A DNA stretch of 54,029 bases. It comes from Thermoproteota archaeon. GTDB taxonomy: Archaea > Thermoproteota > Thermoprotei_A > EX4484-217-1 > JAPDJV01. Of this stretch, positions 32,531 to 41,536 are shown piece after piece (the stretch's first letter is position 1; every line of letters starts with the position of its first letter). Position numbers and translations under genes: made by a program. A model generated the notes under the pieces. The model did no database searches. It had not been told where the DNA came from and saw nothing but the letters and a program-made list of their open reading frames with translations. The stretch lies in the NCBI GenBank assembly GCA_029258925.1, contig JAPDJV010000021.1, forward strand, positions 1 to 54,029, in the 5' to 3' direction.

Positions 32531-32818
32531 ATGAAATTCTGCCCTAAATGCGGCAACCTAATGGTTCCCACGATAATAGACGGTAGGAAAGTGTTAATGT
32601 GTAGAGTTTGCAGATATGTAGAGGAGGAACCCAAAATACTCGAAGAATACACGCTCTCAAAACATGTTGAAGAAGCTAAAAGAGTGAGAACGGGAAAGGT
32701 TTCAGAAGAAGTCAGCAGACCGTTAAAATTGAAAAAAGAGGAGGAAAGAGAGATACTTCAGGAATACTATGAGATCTTTCTTGAAACATTCAGTGAGGAG
32801 TCTGAAAGTGGTGAGTAG
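32531..32818 (+). CDS. TFS/RPA12-like N-terminal zinc-ribbon protein, truncated
   Basis: 95 residues. KFCPKCGNLMVP and CRVCRYVEEEP form the N-ribbon of transcription factor S. The expected C-terminal ribbon with the catalytic Asp-Glu is absent; instead there is an acidic helical tail (KKEEEREILQEYYEIFLETF). It could be a regulator or inhibitor that binds RNA polymerase but cannot stimulate cleavage (inference). Confidence 0.75.
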   Translation: MKFCPKCGNLMVPTIIDGRKVLMCRVCRYVEEEPKILEEYTLSKHVEEAKRVRTGKVSEEVSRPLKLKKEEEREILQEYYEIFLETFSEESESGE

Positions 32819-32983
32819 TTAGCTAAGTTTTACATAACTTTTTAAAGTAATTCTTAAGTAAAATTAATTGTTAATTTGTCAGAAACTTAAAATACATATC
32901 ATTAGTGGTTCTTCAATGCCGTCGCCATTCATCATCCTCTAAAATATAAGTATTGGGTGTTTAATAAGTTTGAGGGTTGAGTC

Positions 32984-34789
32984 ATGCCGAGAATCGCTGT
33001 GTTAGACAAAGAATTATGTAAGCCTTCAAAATGCGGCTTAGAGTGTCTAAGGTTTTGTCCTCTCGTTAGAACAGGCGTTAAGGCTATCGAGTTCAAGGAG
33101 AACATGAAGAGGCCTGTCATCCACGAAAACCTATGTATTGGATGTGGCATATGTGTCAAGAAGTGCCCGTTTAAAGCAATAACCATAGTGAACTTACCTG
33201 CAGAACTCGAGGGCGAATGTGTTCACAGATATGGGGTTAACGCGTTTAGACTATATGGTCTACCAATACCTAAACCACGCTTAGTAACTGGTGTTATAGG
33301 TAAAAATGGGACAGGGAAGACTACTTCACTGAAAATATTATCGGGTAAGCTTAAGCCTAACCTAGGGGACTTAAGCCGCGAGGCTTCCTGGGATGAAATA
33401 ATAAGGTTTTTCAGAGGCTCGGAGCTCCAAACATACTTCAAGAAGCTTTCTGAGGGAAAACTTAGAGTAGTACATAAGATCCAATACGTTGATTTAATAC
33501 CGAGATACGTTAAGGGAACCGTCTCCAGCCTTATTGAGAAAGCTGATGAAAGAGGTCTTGTAGACTGCCTAAAAGAAGACCTAGGATTAGTGAAAATATG
33601 GGATAGAGACATTAAGATGTTGAGCGGAGGCGAACTCCAGAGATTTATAATAGCAACCGTACTCTGCAAGGATGCCGACCTCTACCTATTCGATGAACCT
33701 TCAAGCTATCTGGACGCCTACGAGAGGGTGAGGATTGCAAAAGCCATAAGAAGGTACACCGTAGGCGATAATAGAATGTGCATAGTCGTTGAACACGACC
33801 TAGCAGTACTCGACTACATCAGCGACCACATATGTATCATATTCGGGGAGCCCGGAGTCTATGGTATAGTCTCAAATCCCTATGGAACGGGAACAGGAAT
33901 AAACCATTTCCTAGAAGGCTTTCTCCCAGATTTAAACATGAGAATTAGGAGTGAGCCAATAAGGTTTCGCCTTAAACCCCCATCCACTCCTCGGACAGTC
34001 GAGCAACCATTATTAGAGTGGAGTAACCTTGAGAAAAAGCTAGGCGAGTTCCACTTAACCGTAAGTGAAGGTTGCATACATGAGGGTGAAGTTATTGGAG
34101 TAGTAGGACCCAATGGAATAGGCAAGACTACTTTCGTGAGAATGCTTTCAGGGGAAATATCCCCTGACAGCGGAGAAGTCTCTGAGAAGACCATTAAAAT
34201 AAGTTATAAGCCGCAATACGTGTCGTCGAAGTATAGTGAGGATCTTACAGTAAGAGACGTCTTAATGCGTGCCTCTAAAGATGCCATTTCAACTTCGTCG
34301 TGGTTCTTCCAGGAAATAGTTGTAAAACTTAGATTAGACAGATTATTGGATAGGAGGATAGGGGATTTAAGCGGGGGAGAACTTCAGAAAATTGCAATAG
34401 CTGAGTGTCTGGCTACACAGGCAGACCTATACTTGCTAGATGAGCCAAGCGCATACCTAGATGTTGAGGAGAGGCTTGCAGTAGCCACATCCATTAGAAG
34501 AGTTATGGAAACTAGAAAAGCTGCTGCACTAGTAGTAGAACACGACGTCATAATAGTGGACTTCATATCCGATAGCCTAATGGTTTTTAGAGGAGACCCG
34601 GGAGTAAGGGGACATGCAACTAGCCCCCTAGAATTGAAAAATGGTATGAACATTTTTCTCGCAGACCTGCAAATAACGTTCAGACGCGACGTTAGATCTG
34701 GTAGACCTAGAATAAATAAGGAGGGAAGCTATCTCGACAGATACCAGAAGAGAATAGGTGAATACTACTATGTTGAACTAGGAAAATAG
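32984..34789 (+). CDS. ABCE1/Rli1 ribosome recycling ATPase
   Basis: 601 residues. Two 4Fe-4S motifs at the N-terminus (CKPSKCGLECLRFCP and CIGCGICVKKCP), two ABC cassettes with GKNGTGKTTS and GPNGIGKTTF Walker A motifs, LSGGELQR and LSGGELQK signatures, and Walker B LFDEPSSYLD and LLDEPSAYLD. Splits ribosomes after termination. Full family length. Preceded by a 165-bp spacer with AT-rich promoter sequence. Confidence 0.96.
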   Translation: MPRIAVLDKELCKPSKCGLECLRFCPLVRTGVKAIEFKENMKRPVIHENLCIGCGICVKKCPFKAITIVNLPAELEGECVHRYGVNAFRLYGLPIPKPRLVTGVIGKNGTGKTTSLKILSGKLKPNLGDLSREASWDEIIRFFRGSELQTYFKKLSEGKLRVVHKIQYVDLIPRYVKGTVSSLIEKADERGLVDCLKEDLGLVKIWDRDIKMLSGGELQRFIIATVLCKDADLYLFDEPSSYLDAYERVRIAKAIRRYTVGDNRMCIVVEHDLAVLDYISDHICIIFGEPGVYGIVSNPYGTGTGINHFLEGFLPDLNMRIRSEPIRFRLKPPSTPRTVEQPLLEWSNLEKKLGEFHLTVSEGCIHEGEVIGVVGPNGIGKTTFVRMLSGEISPDSGEVSEKTIKISYKPQYVSSKYSEDLTVRDVLMRASKDAISTSSWFFQEIVVKLRLDRLLDRRIGDLSGGELQKIAIAECLATQADLYLLDEPSAYLDVEERLAVATSIRRVMETRKAAALVVEHDVIIVDFISDSLMVFRGDPGVRGHATSPLELKNGMNIFLADLQITFRRDVRSGRPRINKEGSYLDRYQKRIGEYYYVELGK

Positions 34790-34838
34790 CTGGAAGAGAT
34801 TGACAAAACTCTTCTTCATCAAAAACCCAATTCCAACA

Positions 34839-36116
34839 CTATCTCTTGAGAATTCTAATAATTGTTGGAAGTATCTGCCATCCGTGCTCGATGATACCGA
34901 GAGAGCCTTTCGCACACTCCTTCTCAGAAAACCTGCGTATTCCGTCACACTCTATCCATCCAGCAGCCACAACTAGAGGCACCGGATCATCAGTGTGAGA
35001 CTTGACTTTGGGGGGTGTTGCATGATCCGATGTTACTATTATTGCAGTGTTCTCTATGCTTATATTGTCTAGCAGGGGGCCGATAAAGTACTTGTCAATG
35101 TCTTCGATAGCCTTAACCTTCCTCTCAAAGTCTCCATCATGTGCAGGCTCGTCGGGGCCTTTGAGGTGGACATATACTGACCCATCTTCTCTGAGGGCTT
35201 TGAGAGCCGCCTCAAGTCTAATCTGGTAATCGCTTCTCTTATCTGATGTTGGAGGAGGAACCTCCATTACTCTCATCTTCAGAAGTCTGGCAATACCTTT
35301 CTCAACAGGCATTTCAGCAACTGCAGCCAAAGGCATTCCATAGACTTCTCTTATGGGTTTAACTGTTGGTAGCCTTCCCCCTGAATCTCTAAGCAATACT
35401 ATGTTCGCTTTAAGAAGCCCTTTTCTAGTCCTCTCAATATTCACTGGATGCTTATCGAGGATCTCAAAACTTTTCCTAGTGAAAACATTTACAAGTCTAG
35501 CCGTTCTATAGGCTTCAGACGAACCATCCAGAGGAGTGCATTCGACAACCTCTGGTTTAAAGTCGTGTACAGCAACAGAAATCCTCCCCCTCTTAATGTA
35601 GGCTGGATCAGTATTCGATACATTATCTGAGAGCTTGAACCTTCTACTACCGATGACGACGACAGCTCTATGACCCACAGTAGCCTTGACCATGCTATAG
35701 CCTTCAAATACTCCCAGATCCAGCCCGTCTACTGCCTCGGCCAGAATTGTTGCCTCTACTGTCGAAAGGTTTCTGCCAACTCTCCTATCAACGAGCGTTA
35801 CACCGTCTCCCAGAACTGTAGCGAAGTTTGCTCTAAATGCCACCTCATAACCCTCTCTTATTGTGATTCCTACTCCTAGAGCTTCGAGAGGTCCCCTACC
35901 AGTATAATACTTATGGGGATCATATCCCAGTATAGAGAGGACTGCTGCATCACTTTCAGGCGCTATCCCCCTACCAATAGTGTAGACAAGCCCCGCTTTC
36001 CCCATCCTAGCAATACTGTCAAGGTTAGGCTTATCGGCCACCTCGTAGGCCGTAGGCGAGTCTATAATTCTATCCGCTGCCCCGTCAAGAACCAGGTATA
36101 TTAATCGCATTAACAA
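34839..36116 (-). CDS. apgM: Cofactor-independent phosphoglycerate mutase (archaeal)
   Basis: 425 residues. LIYLVLDGAADR, APESDAAVLSILGYDPHKYY (metal/Ser region), HLKGPDEPAHDGD and VTSDHATPP are the alkaline-phosphatase-superfamily motifs of archaeal iPGM. Interconverts 3- and 2-phosphoglycerate in glycolysis and gluconeogenesis, working with the FBP aldolase/phosphatase at 41904. Confidence 0.93.
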   Translation of the reverse strand: MLMRLIYLVLDGAADRIIDSPTAYEVADKPNLDSIARMGKAGLVYTIGRGIAPESDAAVLSILGYDPHKYYTGRGPLEALGVGITIREGYEVAFRANFATVLGDGVTLVDRRVGRNLSTVEATILAEAVDGLDLGVFEGYSMVKATVGHRAVVVIGSRRFKLSDNVSNTDPAYIKRGRISVAVHDFKPEVVECTPLDGSSEAYRTARLVNVFTRKSFEILDKHPVNIERTRKGLLKANIVLLRDSGGRLPTVKPIREVYGMPLAAVAEMPVEKGIARLLKMRVMEVPPPTSDKRSDYQIRLEAALKALREDGSVYVHLKGPDEPAHDGDFERKVKAIEDIDKYFIGPLLDNISIENTAIIVTSDHATPPKVKSHTDDPVPLVVAAGWIECDGIRRFSEKECAKGSLGIIEHGWQILPTIIRILKR

Positions 36117-36251
36117 TCACATCTACAACTCGTGTAATAGCGATTTTAAGCTTTACTTTCTAATGTCCAGAAGATCAGTGTCTTCTCAAGTCCTTAAAAG
36201 CTCTATTTTACGGGCATTCCATGAAAATATAGGTGGAAGTTTATCATCTAT

Positions 36252-37712
36252 CTAAACCTTTGGTAAATAATAGTAAATTTTGATTCCATAGTATTCTTTC
36301 TCCAGTGCTAACATATGTGTTTTTTCAAGCTCCCTCCTAATAGGTTCTTCAGAGACCGAAGTTCCATGTGTTAATAATATTAACCATACGTTACGACTTT
36401 GATTATTATAGACGATCTCCTTTAGGGAAGCACTTGACGATAACCCCTTAACTTCGTTTGAACCCTTGAAGTAGTAGTTAAATGAAATTGTTGCCCACGA
36501 CGGATTAACTATAATGAGATCTCTCTGCCCGGCATTTTCTTCTATGTACCTTGCCGCCTCCCGCCACTGCTCATTTTCAATGACACCGTAATGATGGACG
36601 GTCACCGCAAACAAGCTGTCAAAGAGTATTATCAAGAGCAGTATATCCTGAACCCTACTCCTCCCTAGACTAGTTAGGCCCTTTGCAACTAATAGATAGA
36701 ATGCTGGGGAAACTATTATGAGATATTTAGGTAGATATATGGGTCTTAAAGCTAAAGAGGCCATAACTGAAAGGGCCGTAGGAATACTTATCCAGAGAAT
36801 ACAGAAAACTATTCCAAAGGAGTTTCCTGTAAGAGGGCTGGCTGTAACCTTCTTTAAATTCTCAAGAGAATAATGTGGCAACCCTTCCACAAGTCTTTTC
36901 CCAAATCCTTTCATAATCCCTATGATCGAGAGGCTCCCGAAGAGTATGAGAGATATCATCGAACTATTGCTGAACTCGAAGAACATCATTCCAAGAGAGA
37001 TCAGGCTAGGTCTTGGAATCCAAGCTATTGGAGAATTAGGCCCTAAGATATTATGGGCCGCTTTCAGAATCTTGGAAAGCCATGGAAGGAATAGTAGGAA
37101 AATGGCTAGCTGGGCTAGAAAATATGCCCTAACAATCTTCCTCTTCCAATATAGTATGAAGAATATGTTTTGAAAGAGAAGAATGAAAAATCCATAAAGA
37201 TGGGAGTATAACATGAGGACACTTCCAATCACGTAACCGATCCAAAACTTTAGTTTATCTTCCTTCAACGATTTTACGAAAAGAAGCATGGAAATTAAAG
37301 TTGTGAATGTTAGGAGGCTGTACATTCTTGCCTCTTGGCAAAACTTGATGTGAAACATGGAGATTGCAAGTATTAGAGCACCATATAAGCCGCTTCCGTA
37401 ATCAAACAAAGTTTTCCCCAATTTATAGAGGACAGGTATGGAGAATATACCAAAGATTGCAGATAAGAGTCTTGCAGCAAATTCACTTGTTCCGAAGAAC
37501 TGAATCCAGAAATGTAGAAGAATATAATATAGAGGGGGGATGTGAACTTCGTAGCTTGGAGGATTAATTATAGAATCTATGTCCCCCTTAGCGAAGTAAA
37601 TGCTCATTATCTCGTCGAACCAAAAACTTTCTGCACCTAAACCATATATTCTCAAAAACGCTCCTAGTGCAAGAATTAATAGGAGAATACCTAACGGTTT
37701 AAGTGAGCTCAA
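36252..37712 (-). CDS. GT39-type membrane glycosyltransferase
   Basis: 486 residues with about ten TM segments. The first extracytoplasmic loop carries the catalytic-type acidic pair in FWFDEIMSIYFAKG, and PPLYYILLHFW follows, as in the dolichol-phosphate-mannose mannosyltransferase-like (PMT_2) family. A C-terminal soluble domain begins near 385. It probably transfers sugar from a lipid carrier to surface protein or lipid. Confidence 0.8.
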   Translation of the reverse strand: MSSLKPLGILLLILALGAFLRIYGLGAESFWFDEIMSIYFAKGDIDSIINPPSYEVHIPPLYYILLHFWIQFFGTSEFAARLLSAIFGIFSIPVLYKLGKTLFDYGSGLYGALILAISMFHIKFCQEARMYSLLTFTTLISMLLFVKSLKEDKLKFWIGYVIGSVLMLYSHLYGFFILLFQNIFFILYWKRKIVRAYFLAQLAIFLLFLPWLSKILKAAHNILGPNSPIAWIPRPSLISLGMMFFEFSNSSMISLILFGSLSIIGIMKGFGKRLVEGLPHYSLENLKKVTASPLTGNSFGIVFCILWISIPTALSVMASLALRPIYLPKYLIIVSPAFYLLVAKGLTSLGRSRVQDILLLIILFDSLFAVTVHHYGVIENEQWREAARYIEENAGQRDLIIVNPSWATISFNYYFKGSNEVKGLSSSASLKEIVYNNQSRNVWLILLTHGTSVSEEPIRRELEKTHMLALEKEYYGIKIYYYLPKV

Positions 37713-38126
37713 AATGTTCCACTCCTACAGTACCTTTAGATTTTTCCAGCTCCACGAGAGCATTTCTCCTCGAGTTAAGACCACATATATCACCTAGTCC
37801 TCATGGAAAGCTACTGAGGCCAAGGCTGTAGAGGTTCCTTGGCCTCGTGTTCACGGGGTAGATTTTTGCCTTCAACCTTTAATGATGGTTCTGGTTACGA
37901 TTAAATTATATGCTTCTAAGATTGTAATACATAGACTCACAGCTTTTTCAGTTTTGCAGTATTGTCTCCAAACTGTCTTCACTGAGCATACTGTTTATTG
38001 ATTTTCACACACGGACTCTAGTAGTCCACTACTACTCATTGTAATTCGTAATGTCCGCAAGTAACGGATAAGAAGCCCGTGTCGAATTCCGAAACTCCTC
38101 TAGTATAGTTTATAAAGTGAAATAGA
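37713..38126. other. Gene-free stretch with one hairpin
   Basis: A perfect 10-bp inverted repeat, GAGGCCAAGG (37816-37825) with its complement at 37837-37846 and an 11-nt loop, stands about 100 bp upstream of the glycosyltransferase start. No T-run follows. Function unknown; it could be a small structured RNA or a protein-binding site. I see no gene in the rest. Confidence 0.5.
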
Positions 38127-38665
38127 TTATAGAAATATTTCTCTAATGTAACTAGAGATCGTTCTTAGCGATTCAATGATCCTTCCAGTTCCTGACCCCC
38201 AGACATCTTCTCTAGATCTTCCCGGGAACACCTGGACCACAAACCTCAGTATCGCGTTCTTGAGGTGCCCATCGTTCTTGGCTATAGCTAGTACCTCTAG
38301 CCCTAGGCCGTAGTCGATCGTACCATCATCTCTTAGAATACCAAATGCTTTAAGTCTATCTCTAGCATCAACGAATTTCTTGAACTCTTCACGAGTCAAT
38401 AGCTTTAGCAGAGACTTAACGTACTCTAGCTTAATCGAAGATTTCTCTCTACCAATCGCCATAGGGTAATACGGCCGATTCCTACCTCCTCAAGAACCTT
38501 CTTACGGCCATATTTTTCGACAATATACTTCAGAATCCTGTACCTAACATCCTCACTAAGCTTAGAGACATCAACCTTCTCCCACCACTGAACACGTTCA
38601 GCCAAGATTATCACGGCTGATATTTCAGTCTGCTCCAAGAAACTGAAACGTAGGGAAAAACTCAT
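38127..38665 (-). pseudogene. Decayed SSV-type integrase, N-terminal region only
   Basis: Two overlapping frames encode parts of one protein: 38426-38665 (KLSEDVRYRILKYIVEKYG, GIGRITLWRLVER) and 38127-38462 (LTREEFKKFVDARDRLKAFG, DDGTIDYGLGLEVLAIAKND, LKNAILRFVVQVF). Together they look like the region between the att-encoded N-terminus and the catalytic domain of crenarchaeal integrases. A frameshift separates them and the catalytic R-H-R-Y part is missing. It reads away from the displaced tRNA half at 38705, as the C-terminal portion of a split integrase gene would. Confidence 0.6.
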
Positions 38666-38704
38666 AAGAATTATCCTTGAGCTGATGGTGCTGGTTTATA
38701 AGTG

Positions 38705-38754
38705 TGGCGGGCCCGCCGGGATTTGAACCCGGGACCACCGGCTCCGGAGGCCGG
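38705..38754 (-). repeat. Displaced tRNA-Arg(CCG) 3' half (att site), copy 1
   Basis: Matches the intact tRNA-Arg at 41459-41536 from the anticodon stem through loop CTCCGGA, T-arm, acceptor 3' strand and encoded CCA, differing in the variable loop (TGG for AGA). The 5' half is absent. This is the footprint of integrases that cross over in the anticodon region and duplicate the tRNA 3' half; SSV1 uses the same tRNA-Arg(CCG) in Sulfolobus. Its flank on the far side of CCA differs from the other copies. Confidence 0.85.
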
Positions 38755-38822
38755 TTCTTAAATACTTCTGTCCCAGAAGTTGATGACAATCTGGGACATT
38801 TACGATAGGAATTCATACCCAT
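38755..38822 (-). pseudogene. Integrase N-terminal (intN) coding remnant, copy 1
   Basis: An ORF starting at 38822 reads through the tRNA half, giving a sequence that includes CPR, GT, FK and then PPEPVVPGSNPGGPA from the tRNA. The copy at 40252-40319 encodes the same pattern at the same spacing. In SSV-type integrases the attachment site lies within the 5' end of the integrase gene, so this is the intN part left by an element. Contains a small inverted repeat GTCCCA/TGGGAC. Confidence 0.65.
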
Positions 38823-38933
38823 TTTCTAGTATATGGAACAGCTAGCTTAGGGACTTAGATGGATAAGTATAGCGATAGTATAAGTATAATACTTTTCGTA
38901 GACTTGATTAAATGTGTTAAAGAAATTAATTAT

Positions 38934-39320
38934 TTAAAGACTTTTGATTAGCTGTCTAACGTATTCGAGTATAGTTCTCAACGTGTTCTCCATGGTTTCT
39001 CTGGGTTTGAAGAGACGTATGTTATATTGGCTTCCTTCATGAAAGTGGTTGGGAAAGGTCTCTAACCTTTCTAGTCTCTTGTGAGAGGCGTTATCCCATC
39101 GATAGACAGTATTGTCTAGATGGCGTCGCTCCCAGTGAAAAGCATACTTACACGGGATCCTCCTGCTAAACCATACGTCAATAAAACTATCATCTATGAT
39201 GTATAGGCGGAGCCTATCCCTTCTAATCTCGGCTTGCTCTACTATATCTGGAAATTCTTTCTCAGCTATACATGCAAGTCTGTGATATAGTCTATCGACA
39301 TCCCTGCAGGTACTGCTCAT
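38934..39320 (-). CDS. TumE-like toxin (DUF6516 family)
   Basis: 128 residues. DSFIDVWFS, CKYAFHWER, YRWDNASH and HEGSQYNIR fit the TumE/DUF6516 toxin family, in which His and Tyr residues near HFHEG are conserved. The overlapping upstream gene encodes the probable antitoxin. Located between two displaced tRNA halves, so likely a stranded addiction module. Confidence 0.7.
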   Translation of the reverse strand: MSSTCRDVDRLYHRLACIAEKEFPDIVEQAEIRRDRLRLYIIDDSFIDVWFSRRIPCKYAFHWERRHLDNTVYRWDNASHKRLERLETFPNHFHEGSQYNIRLFKPRETMENTLRTILEYVRQLIKSL

Positions 39321-39601
39321 CTCTCCTCTAGCTCCCTTAGAAGCTTCTCCAGCTCCTTCTCCCTATGTTCCAGGTAGTCAAGCCTAACAATGTCGTCGTG
39401 AGCAATAGTATCGTCTATAGCTCCCTCCTCCACCTTACGCCACAATTCATTAAACCCTCTTACACCATAACGTGCCAGAATCACGGCTTTCTCCGCTCTA
39501 ACACGACGTAGCTCTTCACGTATAAGAGCATAAAGGGCTCTTCTCTCAGCCTCTTCAACACTAATTCCTAGTCTGTGTGCAACAATTTTAAGATTAGTCA
39601 T
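39317..39601 (-). CDS. TumA-like antitoxin
   Basis: About 94 residues from ATG 39601 (an in-frame start at 39616 is less likely). The helical N-terminus LKIVAHRLGISVEEAERRAL resembles a DNA-binding helix-turn-helix; the charged C-terminal coil (HREKELEKLLREL) would bind the toxin. Overlaps the toxin gene by 4 bp, usual for such pairs. Confidence 0.65.
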   Translation of the reverse strand: MTNLKIVAHRLGISVEEAERRALYALIREELRRVRAEKAVILARYGVRGFNELWRKVEEGAIDDTIAHDDIVRLDYLEHREKELEKLLRELEER

Positions 39602-39912
39602 AACCACCCCATGCAAGATTAGGGTAAATGCACCTAATAATGCTTACACTTCGTATGAGCATTAGATTAAGCATGATGGTTAAGAATAAGAGACTAAAGT
39701 TTTGGAAATTAATTACATAATTGCTGGATTAAAAGGATGAAGCACAACTATGAGAAGAAGACTATTTCAACCCTTTATCCCTTATTGCTTATTAAGACTA
39801 TTAAGGTAATAGGCTTAGCAGACAGCTTTTCAAGAGCTTTATAGGAGTTTCATGTAGTAGACATACTTACTTATATTATCTCTTCTTAACACCACTACTA
39901 TAGTAATAGCTC

Positions 39913-40050
39913 TTAAGTGTGGTTATATTCCCTAGTAACCTCTGCTAGCAACGTGGTTAGCCTCTTCAACCCCACCTCTACACGCTTCCTCTCACGACCA
40001 CCATACTTGGCTAGAATCCTATCCCTTAACCTAGGGTCATTAGCCCTCAT
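39913..40050 (-). CDS. Possible small basic protein, maybe an orphan antitoxin fragment
   Basis: 45 codons from ATG 40050: basic N-terminus (RANDPRLRDRILAKYGGRER) and a helix (VEVGLKRLTTLLAEV). No partner is recognised. Lies in the remnant interval between the two displaced tRNA halves. The gap 39617-39912 otherwise shows nothing I can support. Confidence 0.35.
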   Translation of the reverse strand: MRANDPRLRDRILAKYGGRERKRVEVGLKRLTTLLAEVTREYNHT

Positions 40051-40201
40051 CTAAAATCTCCTTCCTAATTCTCCTGTAGTTAGCACATAATATCATACCT
40101 TATCGACGAACAATATAGCCCATCTCGCATGCATCTTTTTAGATTCAGATGAGAATACTGGAATGCCCCACGTAGATGAACTCTAAGAAATAGCAAAGAT
40201 T

Positions 40202-40251
40202 TGGCGGGCCCGCCGGGATTTGAACCCGGGACCACCGGCTCCGGAGGCTGG
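40202..40251 (-). repeat. Displaced tRNA-Arg(CCG) 3' half (att site), copy 2
   Basis: As copy 1: anticodon stem to encoded CCA of tRNA-Arg, with the same TGG variable loop. One anticodon-stem change (A where C27-31 should pair with G) shows decay or lack of function. Copies 1 and 2 agree with each other better than with the intact tRNA, so the two integrated elements carried closely related att sites. Confidence 0.85.
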
Positions 40252-40319
40252 CACTTAAATATCTTTGTCCCAAACACTAATGAGGATCTGGGACAATTAG
40301 GTAAGGATTTCATATCCAT
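40252..40319 (-). pseudogene. Integrase N-terminal (intN) coding remnant, copy 2
   Basis: ORF starting at 40319 reads through the tRNA half to the same PPEPVVPGSNPGGPA peptide, then diverges. About 70 bp upstream of the att core are similar to 38755-38822. It marks the far end of the element whose near end lies at the intact tRNA (41459). The gap 40320-40656 to its right shows no supported gene. Confidence 0.65.
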
Positions 40320-40671
40320 TATCTAGATAGTTGGGACAGCTAACCAGGTACATATCATAGTTTCTTTCTTGGAGGTATTATGTTTCTAGAGTCGTTCTGA
40401 ATATATAGCTATGGAAGTTGTAGAATCCTTAAAGAATCCTGGCGTAAAGAGGTGTAGATGGAGCTAGCACTAGGAGGTGCAAGATAGATTATGCCCAAGG
40501 AGTGAGCCGTTTAGGCAGGCTTTTTCAGAAGTACTAAGCAAGAAAGGAGGTTTGGAGCCTTAGGTAATAATTCGTAGGAAATAATACTAGTGTTAAAAGA
40601 TGGTCGAACCCGTCCTTAAACCAAATGAATAAAAGGATAGCATCCGATAACACTACTTGGCGGTGGTTGAA

Positions 40672-40911
40672 ATGGTTGTATTGCCTGGCTATAAATGGCT
40701 CGAGATTGTTCCTGGAAGACGTGGCGGTAGGCCTACCGTTAAGGGTACGAGGATAACGGTTGATGATGTTCTAGAGATGCTTGCTGCTGGCTGGAAACCC
40801 GAGGAGGTTGCTGAGGAGTTTGAGATACCTTTAGAAGCAGTGTATGAGGCTTTAAAGTTCGCGTCTAAGGCGTTAAAGAGGGTTGTAGTGGTTGCTGAGG
40901 CTCCTAGCTGA
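40672..40911 (+). CDS. DUF433 antitoxin
   Basis: About 79 residues from ATG 40672. RRGGRPTVKGTRITVDDVLE and LAAGWKPEEVAEEFEIPLEA are the DUF433 signature, a helix-turn-helix antitoxin family usually paired with DUF5615 toxins, as here. Overlaps the toxin gene by 20 bp. Situated in the remnant between the intact tRNA-Arg and displaced half 2. Confidence 0.85.
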   Translation: MVVLPGYKWLEIVPGRRGGRPTVKGTRITVDDVLEMLAAGWKPEEVAEEFEIPLEAVYEALKFASKALKRVVVVAEAPS

Positions 40912-41251
40912 TGAAAACATACCTAGAAGACTAGCGACTTTCCTGAAGCAATACAGTGTAGATGTTGTTCGTTTACAAGATCTAGGTATTCGGGGCATTA
41001 GTGACAAGGAATTAGTTGATACAGCAAACGAGCTTGAGAGAACAATATTGACAAGAGACTCCGACTTCACAACACCAAGCCTATTATCTCTAGCGAGAAA
41101 CGGAGTAATCTATATTTCCTATCAGTTCTCAAGGGATGAAACACCGAGGCTAGCTAAGAGAATAGCGTTTATAGTCCGCCAGCTAGAACCCAAGCCTAGA
41201 CTACTGGTAGTCATAGAGCATGAGCACATAGAGGTTTATGACAAATACTAA
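40892..41251 (+). CDS. DUF5615 PIN-like toxin
   Basis: 119 residues. RLLADENIPRRLATFLKQ (Asp/Glu of the active site) and TILTRDSDFTTP (second acidic cluster) identify the DUF5615 PIN-like ribonuclease family. It presumably cleaves RNA when not held by the DUF433 protein. The 200 bp to the tRNA gene hold nothing I recognise. Confidence 0.8.
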   Translation: MLRLLADENIPRRLATFLKQYSVDVVRLQDLGIRGISDKELVDTANELERTILTRDSDFTTPSLLSLARNGVIYISYQFSRDETPRLAKRIAFIVRQLEPKPRLLVVIEHEHIEVYDKY

Positions 41252-41458
41252 CCACTATTGAATAACCATATTATACTGCATAGTCTACAGTTGGGCCTAA
41301 ATATTAGGCATTGAACACAATTATTTATAATCACATAGTTATAGTTAGAACTACAAGCCGCTGACTCATGTAATTATACCCAGAAAGGCTACTATGTAAG
41401 AAGATCATGAAAAGAAGAGTATCTCCTAAAAATGGGAAAATACGTGGAAAACATTAAG

Positions 41459-41536
41459 TGGCGGGCCCGCCGGGATTTGAACCCGGGATCTCCGGCTCCG
41501 GAGGCCGGTGCCCTATCCAGGCTGGGCTACGGGCCC
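41459..41536 (-). tRNA. tRNA-Arg(CCG), intact
   Basis: Full cloverleaf on the minus strand: GGGCCCG/CGGGCCC acceptor, D-arm, anticodon stem CCGGC/GCCGG with loop CTCCGGA (anticodon CCG), T-arm CCGGG-TTCAAAT-CCCGG, G73 and encoded CCA. No intron. It is the donor of the two displaced 3' halves at 40202 and 38705, hence the target gene of the integrations. Confidence 0.95.

Noticed and set aside
38705..40251. tRNA-Arg halves as parts of functional split tRNAs
   Set aside because: No 5' half with complementary flank was found, the homologous flank encodes intN, and copy 2 has a broken anticodon stem; integration scars explain them better.
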